Shown: in pieces, positions 5,087 through 5,372 of the stretch
How the letters are laid out: each line of letters starts with the position of its first letter
Numbering within the stretch: position 1 is the stretch's first letter
NCBI GenBank assembly: GCA_002841035.1
Contig: PHDR01000210.1
Coordinates: 1 to 5,372 of the forward strand
Direction of reading: 5' to 3'
DNA length: 5,372 nt
Source of the DNA: Bacteroidetes bacterium HGW-Bacteroidetes-12
Lineage (GTDB): Bacteria; Bacteroidota; Bacteroidia; Flavobacteriales_E; Vicingaceae
The notes under the pieces: model-generated
What the model was told of the DNA's origin: nothing
Seen by the model: the letters and a program-made list of their open reading frames with translations, nothing else
The model's database searches: none
Program-made: the position numbers and the translations under genes

Positions 5087-5372
5087 ATGAAAATTTCTAG
5101 AAACTCATCACACAAAACTATAAAAACAACAACTAAATTCTTTACAGCGGCACTCATCTGCCAATTTGCAATCTGTAATCTGCAATTAAAAGCCCAAAGC
5201 ATTGGTATAAACTCCACAGGAGCAGCACCAAATGCTTCTGCGTTATTAGATGTGGACGCAGCACCTGGGAATAACAAAGGGCTATTACTTCCTCGTTTAT
5301 CTACTACGCAGCGAAATAGCATAGTAGCTCCCGCACAAAGTTTGCTGATATACAATACTACCGATTCTTGTT
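5087..5372 (+). CDS. Secreted Bacteroidota surface protein, N-terminal part (runs off the window)
   Basis: The first 95 codons of a + strand gene lie in the window, and the frame is still open at its end. A basic start (MKISRNSSHKTIKTTTK) is followed by a hydrophobic core (FFTAALICQFAICNLQ) and a likely signal peptidase I site after KAQ, so the protein is exported. The mature part starts SIGINSTGAAPNASALLDVD, then NNKGLLLPRLSTTQRNSIV and QSLLIYNTTDSC. This leader is common in large Bacteroidota surface proteins, many of which carry collagen-like, repeat or tail-fibre/S74-type C-terminal domains; which of these follows cannot be seen. The ATG at 5087 gives a proper signal peptide. The gene is divergent from the antitoxin gene. 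The signal-peptide core is encoded by a four-unit heptamer array. Confidence 0.8.
   Translation, partial: MKISRNSSHKTIKTTTKFFTAALICQFAICNLQLKAQSIGINSTGAAPNASALLDVDAAPGNNKGLLLPRLSTTQRNSIVAPAQSLLIYNTTDSC
5157..5187 (+). repeat. Short heptanucleotide array within the signal-peptide codons
   Basis: TCTGCCAA is followed by TTTGCAA, TCTGTAA and TCTGCAA, then TT. Four near-identical units of seven bases (the first with one extra C) have consensus TYTGCAA. They encode the second half of the signal-peptide core and the run-up to the cleavage site (ICQFAICNLQL). The units fit the same TNNNCAR pattern as the long array at 2514-2744. Confidence 0.8.

Noticed and set aside
5077..5355. A 92-codon minus-strand open frame
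   Set aside because: It is antisense to the surface protein start, which has a good signal peptide and a recognisable mature sequence.

Overview
The window looks like chromosomal DNA from a member of the Bacteroidota. It is very AT-rich and the genes lack clear Shine-Dalgarno sites. It carries an ECF sigma factor next to a PD40 propeller/OmpA protein of the type IX secretion PorE style. The last gene has the 'GINSTGAAPNASALLDV...KGLLLPRLSTTQRN' leader typical of Bacteroidota surface proteins. No rRNA, tRNA, CRISPR array or insertion sequence was seen. The genus cannot be fixed from this sequence.

Layout, left to right. Positions 1-479 hold no convincing gene. 480-1529 (+) encodes a membrane-anchored or secreted glycoside hydrolase of the GH113 beta-mannanase type, with both catalytic glutamates visible. 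After a 182-base gap, 1712-2338 (+) encodes an ECF sigma factor, preceded by a good ECF-type promoter candidate (AAC, 16 bases, CGTC). The next gene, 2310-4376 (+), overlaps the sigma gene by 29 bases. Its product has a short cytoplasmic head, one membrane helix, a Ser/Gln/Asn-rich linker, a PD40 propeller, a carboxypeptidase-regulatory-like domain and a peptidoglycan-binding OmpA domain. On the minus strand lies a toxin-antitoxin pair: an intact antitoxin-like gene (4731-5030) and a RelE/ParE-type toxin (4453-4755) broken by one in-frame TGA. Divergent from it, 5087-5372 (+) is the start of a secreted surface protein that runs off the window.

The most interesting unit is the sigma/OmpA-like pair. 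I infer that the second protein is a single-chain anti-sigma and envelope sensor: the cytoplasmic head would hold the sigma factor, while the periplasmic part resembles PorE and grips peptidoglycan. Its linker is encoded by a 231-base array of 33 back-to-back heptanucleotides (general form TNNNCAR). The array is open in all three forward frames and is followed closely by stops in the two alternative frames. Gain or loss of one heptamer would therefore leave the head and membrane helix but remove the sensor domains, so the array could act as a phase-variable switch. A short array with the same heptamer form lies 2.4 kb away inside the signal peptide of the last gene, and a separate octamer array lies just after the OmpA-like gene. 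These suggest a dispersed short-period repeat family acting at the nucleotide level.
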